The notes: generated by a model not told the origin, from the sequence alone. 5,720 bases of DNA from Acidimicrobiia bacterium (GCA_029865445.1 JAOUGY010000251.1:1-5720); one strand, 5' to 3'; shown: positions 1-5,677, counted from the stretch's first letter. Numbers and translations: made by a program.

Positions 1-1
1 G

Positions 2-364
2 ACCGACGCCGATGATCACGTGATCGCCATCGAGTCCGACCCGGTCGCCTGTTCGGACCTCGAGCACAACGTGCCTTGGGCGGAGGTGCGGCGCGGCTCC
101 GCAGAGCGAGGACTGGCTCGACTCGACCGCGCCGACGTGATCGTCGTGGATCCACCGAGGACGGGCCTGGGGCGGGCGGTGGTCGCCGAGATCGTTCGGC
201 TTGCTCCCCGGCGCCTGATTGCGGTGTCCTGTGACCCGGCCACATTCGCCCGTGATGCGCGCACTCTGGTCGGAGCGGGATTCACGCTCGACTGGGTCCA
301 GCCGATCGATTTGTTCCCTCAGACCTTCCACATCGAGACGGTGGCGTCCTTCACGGGCCCGTGA
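2..364 (+). CDS. TrmA/RumA-family RNA (uracil-5-)-methyltransferase, C-terminal part (5' end outside window)
   Basis: This is the C-terminal portion of a SAM-dependent methyltransferase that makes 5-methyluridine in tRNA or 23S rRNA. The frame is open from base 2, so the true start lies upstream; the internal GTG at 20 is not a start. Visible family landmarks, in order: the SAM-site strand and acidic residue in VIAIESDP (20-43), the DPPRTG motif (149-166), the SCDP motif with the likely nucleophilic cysteine at codon 230-232, then a DLFPQTFHIE ending whose glutamate (335-337) matches the general base of the TrmA family. The stop is TGA at 362-364. The target (tRNA U54, or a 23S position as in RlmC/RlmD) cannot be decided from this fragment, so no symbol is given. 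It has no functional link to the hydroxylase genes downstream and is separated from them by 261 non-coding bases. The family call is secure; the substrate is open. Confidence 0.9.
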   Translation, partial: TDADDHVIAIESDPVACSDLEHNVPWAEVRRGSAERGLARLDRADVIVVDPPRTGLGRAVVAEIVRLAPRRLIAVSCDPATFARDARTLVGAGFTLDWVQPIDLFPQTFHIETVASFTGP

Positions 365-365
365 A
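350..365. other. Perfect 16-bp palindrome over the methyltransferase stop codon
   Basis: TTCACGGGCCCGTGAA reads identically on both strands and contains the TGA stop (362-364). As RNA it could fold into a 6-bp stem with a GGCC loop, but no U-tract follows, so it is at best a non-canonical terminator. As DNA it could be a dyad binding site. Only the symmetry is directly seen; any role is inference. Confidence 0.4.
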
Positions 366-373
366 CGAGTCTC

Positions 374-408
374 CAGTCCCCAGTGCCCAGTCCCCAGTTC
401 CAGTCGCC
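374..408. repeat. Heptameric tandem repeat array A (AGTCCCC-type)
   Basis: Five degenerate units follow each other: AGTCCCC (375-381), AGTGCCC (382-388), AGTCCCC (389-395), AGTTCC (396-401, one base short) and AGTCGCC (402-408). The period is 7. It lies in non-coding DNA directly upstream of a second, unrelated heptamer array. The unit resembles the CCCCAGT-like heptamers described as short tandemly repeated repetitive (STRR) sequences in cyanobacteria. That likeness is from memory and does not imply a cyanobacterial host. Confidence 0.75.
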
Positions 409-419
409 AAGCATGCTTG
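408..419. other. 12-bp palindrome at the junction of two repeat arrays
   Basis: CAAGCATGCTTG is a perfect palindrome. Its left base is the last base of array A and its right part is inside the first unit of array B. It could be chance, a small cruciform or a binding site; only the symmetry is seen. Confidence 0.3.
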
Positions 420-445
420 TTGCTTGTTGCTTGTTGCTTGTTGCT
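415..445. repeat. Heptameric tandem repeat array B (GCTTGTT, 4.4 perfect copies)
   Basis: GCTTGTT occurs four times without a mismatch (415-421, 422-428, 429-435, 436-442) and is followed by a partial GCT (443-445). The unit is much richer in T than the surrounding DNA. Perfect identity of the units suggests recent expansion by slippage or active turnover. No coding frame supported by other evidence passes through it. Confidence 0.85.
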
Positions 446-451
446 GGCTCC

Positions 452-499
452 TCGCTCCCTAGCCCCCTCGCTCCCTCGCTCCCTAGCTCCCTGGCCTCA
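452..499. repeat. Octameric tandem repeat array C (TCGCTCCC / TAGCTCCC)
   Basis: Units of 8 bases run TCGCTCCC (452-459), TAGCCCCC (460-467), TCGCTCCC (468-475), TCGCTCCC (476-483), TAGCTCCC (484-491), then a decayed TGGCCTCA (492-499). A further decayed unit, TGGCTCC, precedes it at 445-451. The + strand is almost pure pyrimidine apart from one or two G/A per unit. The period (8) differs from arrays A and B (7). Confidence 0.75.
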
Positions 500-610
500 G
501 GTTTCCCGCGGCGTGAGAATCTGGTCCGACGCATCGCGCATCGAGACTTTTTCCTGCTTGGGGCTGCGTGGTCGCTCCTCCGCTGATAGCGTCGCAACCA
601 GTCTCACCCA

Positions 611-617
611 AAGGAGG
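611..617 (+). promoter_or_regulatory. Strong Shine-Dalgarno sequence that fixes the GTG start of small subunit 1
   Basis: AAGGAGG lies 8 bases before the GTG at 626-628. In-frame GTG (632) and ATG (638) would be 14 and 20 bases away, beyond ideal spacing. The paralogous small subunit at 1924 aligns without gaps from the residue-1 position of the GTG start, which supports the same choice. Confidence 0.85.
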
Positions 618-625
618 ATTCGGTC

Positions 626-1141
626 GTGCTGGTGTCGATGTCCGTGAATGGCCGCGCCGTCTCCGGCGACGTGGAGCCACGGACGCTCCTCGTGCACTTC
701 ATCAGAGAGAACCTGGCACTCACGGGTACACACATAGGGTGCGAGACCTCGTATTGCGGGGCGTGCACCGTGCTGGTCGACGGCAAGGCGATCAAGTCGT
801 GCACGGTGCTCGCAGTGCAGGCGCTCGGCGCAGAGGTCGAGACGATCGAAGGTCTGGCCGACGGTGACGTCCTCCATCCTGTTCAGGAAGGATTCTGGGA
901 ACGGCACGGACTCCAGTGCGGCTACTGCACACCGGGCATGATCATGTCGGCCGTGTACCTGCTGGACCAGAACTCGAATCCAACGGAAGACGACATCCGT
1001 CACGGTATCGAGGGCAACCTCTGCAGATGCACCGGCTATCACAACATCGTTCGCGCCATCGAATACGCCGCCGCCACAATGCGAGGTGAGAAGCCTCCGC
1101 CCGCTGACTGGGAAGCTCATGCGGAGGCGGAGGCGGAGTGA
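626..1141 (+). CDS. coxS: CoxS-like [2Fe-2S] small subunit of a molybdenum hydroxylase (copy 1)
   Basis: This 171-residue iron-sulfur subunit would pass electrons from the molybdenum site to the FAD subunit. The N-terminal plant-type ferredoxin domain binds one [2Fe-2S] through Cys39, Cys44, Cys47 and Cys59 (GCETSYCGAC context). The C-terminal helical domain binds the second through Cys98, Cys101, Cys133 and Cys135 (QCGYCTPGM and CRCTGY motifs). All eight ligands are present. It begins with GTG, chosen from the AAGGAGG 8 bases upstream. By my hand count it is about 65% identical to the second small subunit at 1924-2397 over 145 ungapped residues. It differs by an acidic, alanine-rich tail (EAHAEAEAE) encoded by a triplicated GCGGAG. 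It is not next to a large subunit: CoxG follows after 79 bases. Family membership is certain. The coxS symbol is a family label, since the enzyme's substrate is unknown. Confidence 0.93.
   Translation: MLVSMSVNGRAVSGDVEPRTLLVHFIRENLALTGTHIGCETSYCGACTVLVDGKAIKSCTVLAVQALGAEVETIEGLADGDVLHPVQEGFWERHGLQCGYCTPGMIMSAVYLLDQNSNPTEDDIRHGIEGNLCRCTGYHNIVRAIEYAAATMRGEKPPPADWEAHAEAEAE
1121..1138 (+). repeat. Three perfect GCGGAG hexamers at the 3' end of small subunit 1
   Basis: GCGGAG is repeated at 1121-1126, 1127-1132 and 1133-1138 and abuts the TGA stop at 1139. It encodes the AEAEAE tail. Because the unit is 6 bases, expansion or contraction would change tail length without a frameshift. It also creates GGAGG strings, but these are too far from the next start (1221) to act as its ribosome binding site. 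Confidence 0.7.
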
Positions 1142-1220
1142 TCCCCCTGGAGAAGGTTGCGACGTCGTCTCGGTCCCACGGTGGGGCCGGCGCGCTCCCG
1201 CCGTCCAGCGTGGAGTTCGG

Positions 1221-1859
1221 ATGAGAATCGAAGGGTCGCATCGATTCGACCGCCCCCGGGAGGTGGTGTTCCCGATGCTCCTGGACCCCGATGTGTTGTC
1301 GAAGGTCCTGCCGGGTTGCGAGAGACTCGAGCAGGTCGCAGTCGATCACTTCAAGGGCACCATCTCCATCAAGATCGGTCCCGTCAATGGGCGGTTCGAC
1401 GGTGACGTCGAGTTCTCAGATCTGGAGGACCCGAGCCGGGGCAGCCTCGTCGTGAGCGGACAAGGACCGAGCGGGTTCGTCAGGGGCACGGGCCGGTTCT
1501 GGCTCGAGAACGAGGCGGACGGTTGCACCCTCGGGTATGAGGGTGACGCCCAGATCGGCGGTCGGTTGGCGTCCGTGGGGCAACGCCTCCTCGACTCATC
1601 AGCGAGGTCCGTGATCAAGTCGGGACTCGATAGCCTGAGTCAGCAGGTGGTCGAATCCCGAGCCGGCGAGCCGCTGGCCGAGGGAGAGAAGGTCGAGGCT
1701 CGCTCCACCGTGGAGTTCGCCTGGGGTGTGGTACGCAACATGGCCCGGGACGCGCTCGATGGGACGGACCGTCGAAGATTGCTCGCTCGCATCGCGACGA
1801 CGGCGTTAGCAGCCTTCGCCGCGTTGGTAGTGGTGCGGCGACTCCGGAAACGTCCGTGA
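1221..1859 (+). CDS. coxG: CoxG-like SRPBCC protein with C-terminal membrane anchor
   Basis: This is a 212-residue member of the CoxG (carbon monoxide dehydrogenase subunit G) family, a START/SRPBCC-fold group. In characterised CO oxidisers, CoxG recruits the dehydrogenase to the cytoplasmic membrane. Family landmarks: an N-terminal MRIEGSHRFDRPREVVF strand and helix, a DPDVLSKVLPGCE segment (22-34), KIGPVNGRFDGDV (51-63), SGQGPSGFVRGTG (79-91), and AQIGGRLASVGQRLLD (110-125). A linker (about 145-185) leads to a single hydrophobic helix (about 189-205), then RRLRKR, as expected of a C-terminal anchor with basic residues on the cytoplasmic side. ATG 1221 is chosen because the family N-terminus begins there and GGAG (1212-1215) precedes it. 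The open frame runs back to 1086, but that part overlaps the small subunit and looks non-native (arginine-rich). It sits between the two small-subunit genes, consistent with a role for the same complex. Confidence 0.87.
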   Translation: MRIEGSHRFDRPREVVFPMLLDPDVLSKVLPGCERLEQVAVDHFKGTISIKIGPVNGRFDGDVEFSDLEDPSRGSLVVSGQGPSGFVRGTGRFWLENEADGCTLGYEGDAQIGGRLASVGQRLLDSSARSVIKSGLDSLSQQVVESRAGEPLAEGEKVEARSTVEFAWGVVRNMARDALDGTDRRRLLARIATTALAAFAALVVVRRLRKRP

Positions 1860-1867
1860 TCTCGCGG

Positions 1868-1884
1868 CGTCACCGAGGGTGGCG
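1868..1884 (+). terminator. GC-rich hairpin between CoxG and small subunit 2 (possible terminator or processing site)
   Basis: CGTCACC (1868-1874) pairs with GGTGGCG (1878-1884) across a GAG loop: seven pairs including one G-U, beginning 9 bases after the CoxG stop. No U-run follows, so this is not a classical intrinsic terminator. Some high-GC bacteria use hairpins without U-tracts, and it could also be an RNA processing or stability element. A -10-like TAGAGT (1891-1896) follows, without a recognisable -35. Confidence 0.35.
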
Positions 1885-1908
1885 GACCGATAGAGTCGGA
1901 AAGACGAG

Positions 1909-1914
1909 AGGAGG
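1909..1914 (+). promoter_or_regulatory. Shine-Dalgarno sequence of small subunit 2
   Basis: AGGAGG lies 9 bases before the ATG at 1924. It is as strong as the one before small subunit 1, so S2 can be translated independently of CoxG. Confidence 0.8.
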
Positions 1915-1923
1915 CTGAAGAGT

Positions 1924-2397
1924 ATGAGAGTGACGATTTCGGTGAACGGCAGGGAGCATGCGCGGGACATCGCACCTCGCACGCTGTTGGTAGACTTCAT
2001 TCGCAACGAGATCGGCCTGACCGGGACCAACATCGGGTGCGACACCAGTCAGTGCGGAGCATGCACGGTTCACATGGATGGGCGTGCCGTGAAGTCGTGC
2101 ACGGTGCTGGCCGTGCAGGCCGATGGTTCCGATGTCACGACGATCGAGGGCCTTGCGGCTGGAGGCGAACTTCACCCGATGCAGCAGGCATTCTGGGACG
2201 AGCACGGCCTGCAATGCGGTTTCTGTACCCCCGGGATGATCATGGCAGCCGTAAAGCTCGTCGAGGGAACTCCTGACATCTCGGGCGACGCGATACGGCA
2301 CGGGCTGGAGGGCAATATGTGCCGCTGCACCGGTTATCAGAACATCGTGAACGCGATCAAGGCAGGTGCCGTAGCGATGGCGGGGGGTGAATCATGA
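1924..2397 (+). CDS. coxS: CoxS-like [2Fe-2S] small subunit of a molybdenum hydroxylase (copy 2)
   Basis: This 157-residue iron-sulfur subunit is paralogous to the one at 626-1141. The two ferredoxin-type sites are intact: Cys39, Cys44, Cys47, Cys59 for the N-terminal cluster (GCDTSQCGAC context) and Cys98, Cys101, Cys133, Cys135 for the C-terminal cluster (QCGFCTPGM, CRCTGY). The cysteines fall at the same residue numbers as in copy 1, with no gap needed. Unlike copy 1, it ends shortly after the helical domain (VAMAGGES). Its TGA overlaps the ATG of the large subunit in an ATGA junction (2394-2397), so translational coupling with that subunit is expected. This copy is therefore the natural partner of the adjacent large subunit. 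In the family, it relays electrons from Mo to FAD. Identity is certain at family level; the substrate of the complex is not known. Confidence 0.95.
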   Translation: MRVTISVNGREHARDIAPRTLLVDFIRNEIGLTGTNIGCDTSQCGACTVHMDGRAVKSCTVLAVQADGSDVTTIEGLAAGGELHPMQQAFWDEHGLQCGFCTPGMIMAAVKLVEGTPDISGDAIRHGLEGNMCRCTGYQNIVNAIKAGAVAMAGGES

Positions 2398-4760
2398 GTA
2401 CGTACATCGGCAAGTCGATGAAGCGTGTTGAGGACCCTCGCTTCGTCCAGGGCAAAGGGCGATATGTCGCCAACCTCGCGCTCCCCGGCATGATCCACGT
2501 CGCCGTCAAACGGAGTCCCTTCGCTCACGCGCGGATCGCTTCTATCGATGGTTCCGCCGCTGAAGCTCTCGACGGAGTGATCGCCGTCTACACGGGGCAG
2601 GATCTTCTCGACTCGGGTGTCGGTTCGCTGCCGTGCGGATTCACACCACCAGGAATCAAGACGCCGCCGCACCATCCGCTGGCAGTCGACAAGGTTCGTC
2701 ACGTCGGCGACGGCGTGGCAGTGGTTGTCGCCGAAGATCCCTATGTCGCTGAGGACGCGGTGGATCTAATCCGGGTCGACTACGAGCCACTTGCCGCGGT
2801 CGTCGACGCCCGGAAAGCGATGGACGATGGCGCGCCGCTCGTCCACGACGACGTCGAGCAGAATCTGAGCTTCCACTGGCCACTTGGGGACGCAGACGCA
2901 ACGGCCCATGCGATCGAATCCGCCGACCACGTCGTCCAACTGGAGTTCTCCAACCAGCGACTCATTCCCAACGCCATGGAACCTAGAGCCTGTGCGGCCC
3001 AGTGGGACGGGTCCACGGAGTCCATGACCGTTTGGACCACGAGCCAGAACCCGCACACGATTCGGCTTCTGCTCGGCGCCTTCACGCTCGGCATCCCCGA
3101 GCACAAGCTGCGAGTGATCTCGCCGGACGTCGGAGGCGGGTTTGGAAGCAAGATCTTCCACTATGCCGAAGAGGTCATCGTGCCGTGGGTGGCGCGGGCG
3201 GTCGGACGACCGGCGAAATGGGTGGCATCTCGGAGCGAGGCATTCATCACCGATGCGCATGGACGCGATCACGTGACGAGGGCGGAACTGGCGGTCACCC
3301 AGGACGGAACGTTCACCGGCCTGCGAGTGACGACGTGGGCCAACATGGGCGCGTATCTCTCGACCTTCGCACCCCTCATTCCCACTGCGTTGTACATCAC
3401 TCTCCTGTCCGGTCTGTACAAGATTCCGGCGATTTTCGGAGAAGCCTACGGGACCATGACCAACACGGTCCCCGTGGACGCGTACCGGGGGGCCGGTCGA
3501 CCCGAGGCGAGTTACCTCGTGGAGACGCTCGTAGACCTCGCTGCCCGCGACCTGGGTATGGATCCGATCGAGCTCAGACGCAAGAACCTGATCGCTGCGG
3601 ACGAGTTCCCCTACCAAACGCCGGTCGCGCTTGCGTACGACAGCGGCGATTATCAGCGACTCTTCGACAAGGCCGAGGAGCTGTCGGAGTACGGCCGGCT
3701 ACGCCGACAGCAAGAAGAGGCTCGGGCAGCAGGACGCTTGGTCGGAATCGGCTTCAGCGGTTGCATCGAGGCCTCGGGGCCTGCCCCTTCGGCGGTTGCC
3801 GTGGGTCTGGGAGCGGCCATCGGGTTGTACGAGAGCGGCGTGGTGCGGGTCCATCCAACCGGAAAGGTCGTGGTGTTGACCGGTTCGCACTCGCACGGGC
3901 AGGGTCACGAGACGACGTTTGCGCAGATCGTTGCGGATGAACTCGGCGTCCCGATCGATGACGTCGAGGTGGTTCACGGAGACACCGACCGAACCCCCTA
4001 TGGAGTGGGGACATACGGCAGCCGTAGCGCCGCCATCGGCGGCAGTGCCCTCGTCAAGAGCGCCGAGAAGATCCGCGCCAAGCTCACTGAGTTGGCGGCG
4101 CATCTCGTGGAGGCTTCGGTCGAGGACATGGTTTACGACCGGGAAACAGGAACGATATCGGTCCAAGGGTCGCCGGAGACCGCCTTGGGGTTTGCGCAGC
4201 TCGCATTCGCGTTGACGACGGCCGACAACCTGCCCGAAGGGATGGAACCGGGCCTCGAGGCCACGTCTTTCTACGATCCGGCCAACTTCACCTTCCCTTG
4301 CAGCGCCCACGTGGCTCAGGTCGAGATCGACCGGGATACCGGGGAGGTCACCGTCGTCTCGTATGCGGCCGTGGACGATGTCGGCAACGTGGTCAACCCG
4401 ATGATCGTCGAGGGTCAGATCCTCGGGGGGATCGCCCAGGGCGTCGGACAGGCCCTTTGGGAGCACGGGATGTACGACGACTCAGGACAACTCCTGGCAG
4501 GGTCGATGATGGACTACGCGATGCCGCGGGCCGATGGTTTCCCACCGATCGCCGTCGATCGCATCGAGACTCCATCTCCTCACAACCCCTTGGGTATCAA
4601 GGGCGCAGGCGAGATGGGCACCATTGCCGGTACGGCGACAATCTCGAGCGCGGTGCTCGATGCACTTGCACCGTTGGGAATTCGATATCTCGAGATGCCT
4701 CTGACAGCAGAGAAGATCCACGATGCCATAGTCGCCGCGACCGAAGGTGGAGGTGCCTGA
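2394..4760 (+). CDS. coxL: CoxL-like molybdopterin-binding large subunit, form II type (AYRGAGR active-site loop)
   Basis: This is the catalytic subunit of a molybdenum hydroxylase: 788 residues, the usual size for CoxL-type chains. It starts with ATG in an ATGA overlap with small subunit 2; a G-rich GGGGGGTGA just upstream may serve as ribosome binding site. Domains: an N-terminal aldehyde oxidase/xanthine dehydrogenase a/b-hammerhead domain (about 1-140, opening with KRVEDPRFVQGKGRY), then the molybdopterin-binding domains. Cofactor-site motifs seen: GGGFGSK (247-253), SHSHGQGHE (498-506, with Gln503), and GIKGAGEMG (734-742), whose Glu740 matches the conserved catalytic-base glutamate of the family. 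The loop at 363-369 is AYRGAGR. Form I CO dehydrogenases have AYxCSFR there, with a cysteine that binds copper; here that position is Gly366. This is the form II signature, so CO oxidation cannot be assumed and other aldehydes or N-heterocycles are possible. The symbol is a family label. No signal peptide is seen; MCD-containing family members are cytoplasmic. Confidence 0.93.
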   Translation: MSTYIGKSMKRVEDPRFVQGKGRYVANLALPGMIHVAVKRSPFAHARIASIDGSAAEALDGVIAVYTGQDLLDSGVGSLPCGFTPPGIKTPPHHPLAVDKVRHVGDGVAVVVAEDPYVAEDAVDLIRVDYEPLAAVVDARKAMDDGAPLVHDDVEQNLSFHWPLGDADATAHAIESADHVVQLEFSNQRLIPNAMEPRACAAQWDGSTESMTVWTTSQNPHTIRLLLGAFTLGIPEHKLRVISPDVGGGFGSKIFHYAEEVIVPWVARAVGRPAKWVASRSEAFITDAHGRDHVTRAELAVTQDGTFTGLRVTTWANMGAYLSTFAPLIPTALYITLLSGLYKIPAIFGEAYGTMTNTVPVDAYRGAGRPEASYLVETLVDLAARDLGMDPIELRRKNLIAADEFPYQTPVALAYDSGDYQRLFDKAEELSEYGRLRRQQEEARAAGRLVGIGFSGCIEASGPAPSAVAVGLGAAIGLYESGVVRVHPTGKVVVLTGSHSHGQGHETTFAQIVADELGVPIDDVEVVHGDTDRTPYGVGTYGSRSAAIGGSALVKSAEKIRAKLTELAAHLVEASVEDMVYDRETGTISVQGSPETALGFAQLAFALTTADNLPEGMEPGLEATSFYDPANFTFPCSAHVAQVEIDRDTGEVTVVSYAAVDDVGNVVNPMIVEGQILGGIAQGVGQALWEHGMYDDSGQLLAGSMMDYAMPRADGFPPIAVDRIETPSPHNPLGIKGAGEMGTIAGTATISSAVLDALAPLGIRYLEMPLTAEKIHDAIVAATEGGGA
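3480..3500 (+). other. Codons for the AYRGAGR active-site loop
   Basis: These seven codons encode the loop that separates form II (AYRGAGR) from copper-cysteine form I (AYxCSFR) CoxL proteins. The diagnostic codon is GGG at 3489-3491 (Gly366). Confidence 0.9.
4746..4753 (+). promoter_or_regulatory. Ribosome binding site of FAD subunit 1 inside the large-subunit gene
   Basis: GGTGGAGG lies 6 bases before the ATG at 4760, within the last codons of the large subunit. It fixes the start and, with the TGATG junction, suggests coupled translation. Confidence 0.8.
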
Positions 4761-5677
4761 TGTATCCGCCGGTGTTTGATTACGTACGCGCAGGATCGAT
4801 CGAAGAAGCCCTCGATCTCGTGAATGAGCGAGGCGGCAAGTTTCTGGCCGGAGGACACAGTCTCTTGCCGGTCATGAAGATGAGATTGGCGGACCCCGGG
4901 CTCCTGGTGGACATCGGTCGGGTCGACGGGCTTAGAGGAATCTCTCGGAAGGGCGAGTACTACACGGTGGGTGCGCTGACCACGCATGCCGAGGTCGCAG
5001 CCGTCGATGACGGTGGCTTCCCGGCAGCTCTGCTCGAGGCAGCCGGCATGATCGGTGACCCGCAGGTTCGGAATCGCGGAACGGTGGGAGGTAACGTGGC
5101 TCACGCGGACCCGGCGTCGGACCTTCCCCCGGTGTTCGCCGCGCTTGGCGCGACTATGGTCGTCGCCTCCAACCGCGGGAAGGGTCGCGGGGCGATGCAA
5201 ACCAGGGAAATCGCTGCCACCGAGTTCTTCACCGGCCTGTTCGAGACGGCACTGGCCGACGACGAGCTGCTCGTGTCGGTCAACGTGTCGGCCGAGGGCC
5301 CCGGCGTCGGATCGGCTTATGCCAAGCTCTACAACAAGGCGTCGCGCTACGCAGCCGTGGGGGTGTGCGCCAGGCTGGCGGTCGGCGCCGACGGCGCCTG
5401 CACCAGTTGCACCGTAGCCGTCGGCGGGCTGGTCCCGAACGCAACCGTTCTGACTGATGTCGGTGCCGGAATGCTCGGGAGGCCCGTCGATTCCCAGACT
5501 ATCGCGGCGGCAGCTCGAGTGGCGGCGGCTGCGGAGCTGGACGTCATGTCGGACATCCACGCAAGCGCAAGGTATCGACGCCAGATGCTTCCGGTGTTCG
5601 TGGCGCGAGCGCTGACGAGTGCAGGAGAGCGAAGCCACCTCGGCGCTTCCGGTCCTGACACCGGGGCTTCGAGGTAG
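4760..5677 (+). CDS. coxM: CoxM-like FAD-binding medium subunit of a molybdenum hydroxylase (copy 1)
   Basis: This 305-residue flavoprotein subunit accepts electrons from the [2Fe-2S] clusters and hands them to the external acceptor. Its length is normal for the family (about 280-300) with a slightly long, poorly conserved tail. It has the two FAD-contact motifs of the PCMH-type medium subunit: AGGHS at residues 30-34 (in KFLAGGHSLLPVMKMRLADP) and TVGGNVAHADPASD at 108-121, preceded by IGDPQVRNRG. The C-terminal CO dehydrogenase flavoprotein domain follows (about 180-285, with YAKLYNKASRYAAVGVCARL). The start is ATG 4760, which shares one base with the large-subunit stop; the frame stays open upstream to 4298, but that part is out-of-frame large-subunit DNA. 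The order small-large-medium is that of form II clusters; form I is medium-small-large. A second medium-subunit gene starts 7 bases after its stop. Confidence 0.94.
   Translation: MYPPVFDYVRAGSIEEALDLVNERGGKFLAGGHSLLPVMKMRLADPGLLVDIGRVDGLRGISRKGEYYTVGALTTHAEVAAVDDGGFPAALLEAAGMIGDPQVRNRGTVGGNVAHADPASDLPPVFAALGATMVVASNRGKGRGAMQTREIAATEFFTGLFETALADDELLVSVNVSAEGPGVGSAYAKLYNKASRYAAVGVCARLAVGADGACTSCTVAVGGLVPNATVLTDVGAGMLGRPVDSQTIAAAARVAAAAELDVMSDIHASARYRRQMLPVFVARALTSAGERSHLGASGPDTGASR
5671..5674 (+). promoter_or_regulatory. Probable ribosome binding site of FAD subunit 2
   Basis: GAGG lies in the last codons of FAD subunit 1, 9 bases before the GTG at 5684. It is modest in strength, but the spacing is right and translational coupling with the upstream gene is likely. 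Confidence 0.5.

Larger units (their letters stand above)
365..625. other. Intergenic region: repeat block plus leader of the hydroxylase cluster
   Basis: No convincing gene lies here. The left half (about 374-499) is three consecutive tandem arrays. The right half (500-610) is ordinary-complexity GC-rich DNA that must carry the promoter for the cluster if transcription does not run through from the methyltransferase gene. The best -10-like string is TGATAG at 584-589, but the nearest -35-like string (TTGGGG, 558-563) is 20 bases away, too far for a standard housekeeping promoter, so I do not call one. A small inverted repeat, CGCT-GAT-AGCG, is at 581-591. The short reading frames that cross the repeats are low-complexity artefacts. 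Confidence 0.6.

Noticed and set aside
374..499. CRISPR array
   Set aside because: The units are 7-8 bases, directly abutting, with no spacers of constant length, so these are simple tandem repeats.
558..589. Sigma-70-type promoter (TTGGGG ... TGATAG) before small subunit 1
   Set aside because: The spacing is 20 bases and both boxes are poor, so the evidence is too weak to call, although a promoter somewhere in 500-610 is plausible.
383..597. Small ORFs crossing the repeat block on both strands
   Set aside because: The translations are low-complexity products of the tandem repeats (for example alternating Leu/Val/Ala/Cys or Ser/Leu/Pro runs), with no ribosome binding site or family resemblance.
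1086..1220. N-terminal extension of CoxG upstream of ATG 1221
   Set aside because: The first 45 residues overlap the end of small subunit 1, are arginine/proline-rich and are absent from the CoxG family. MRIEGS at 1221 is the expected N-terminus, with GGAG upstream.
3002..3940. 312-codon plus-strand frame inside the large-subunit gene
   Set aside because: It is an out-of-frame reading of the large subunit; the Arg/Gly/His-rich translation shows no domain.
4298..4759. N-terminal extension of FAD subunit 1 upstream of ATG 4760
   Set aside because: It is an out-of-frame reading of the large-subunit C-terminus. The family starts at MYPPVFDYV, and GGTGGAGG precedes ATG 4760.
2394..4760. Form I (true, copper-dependent) CO dehydrogenase large subunit
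   Set aside because: The active-site loop is AYRGAGR with no cysteine at the copper-ligand position, and the gene order is S-L-M, not M-S-L.
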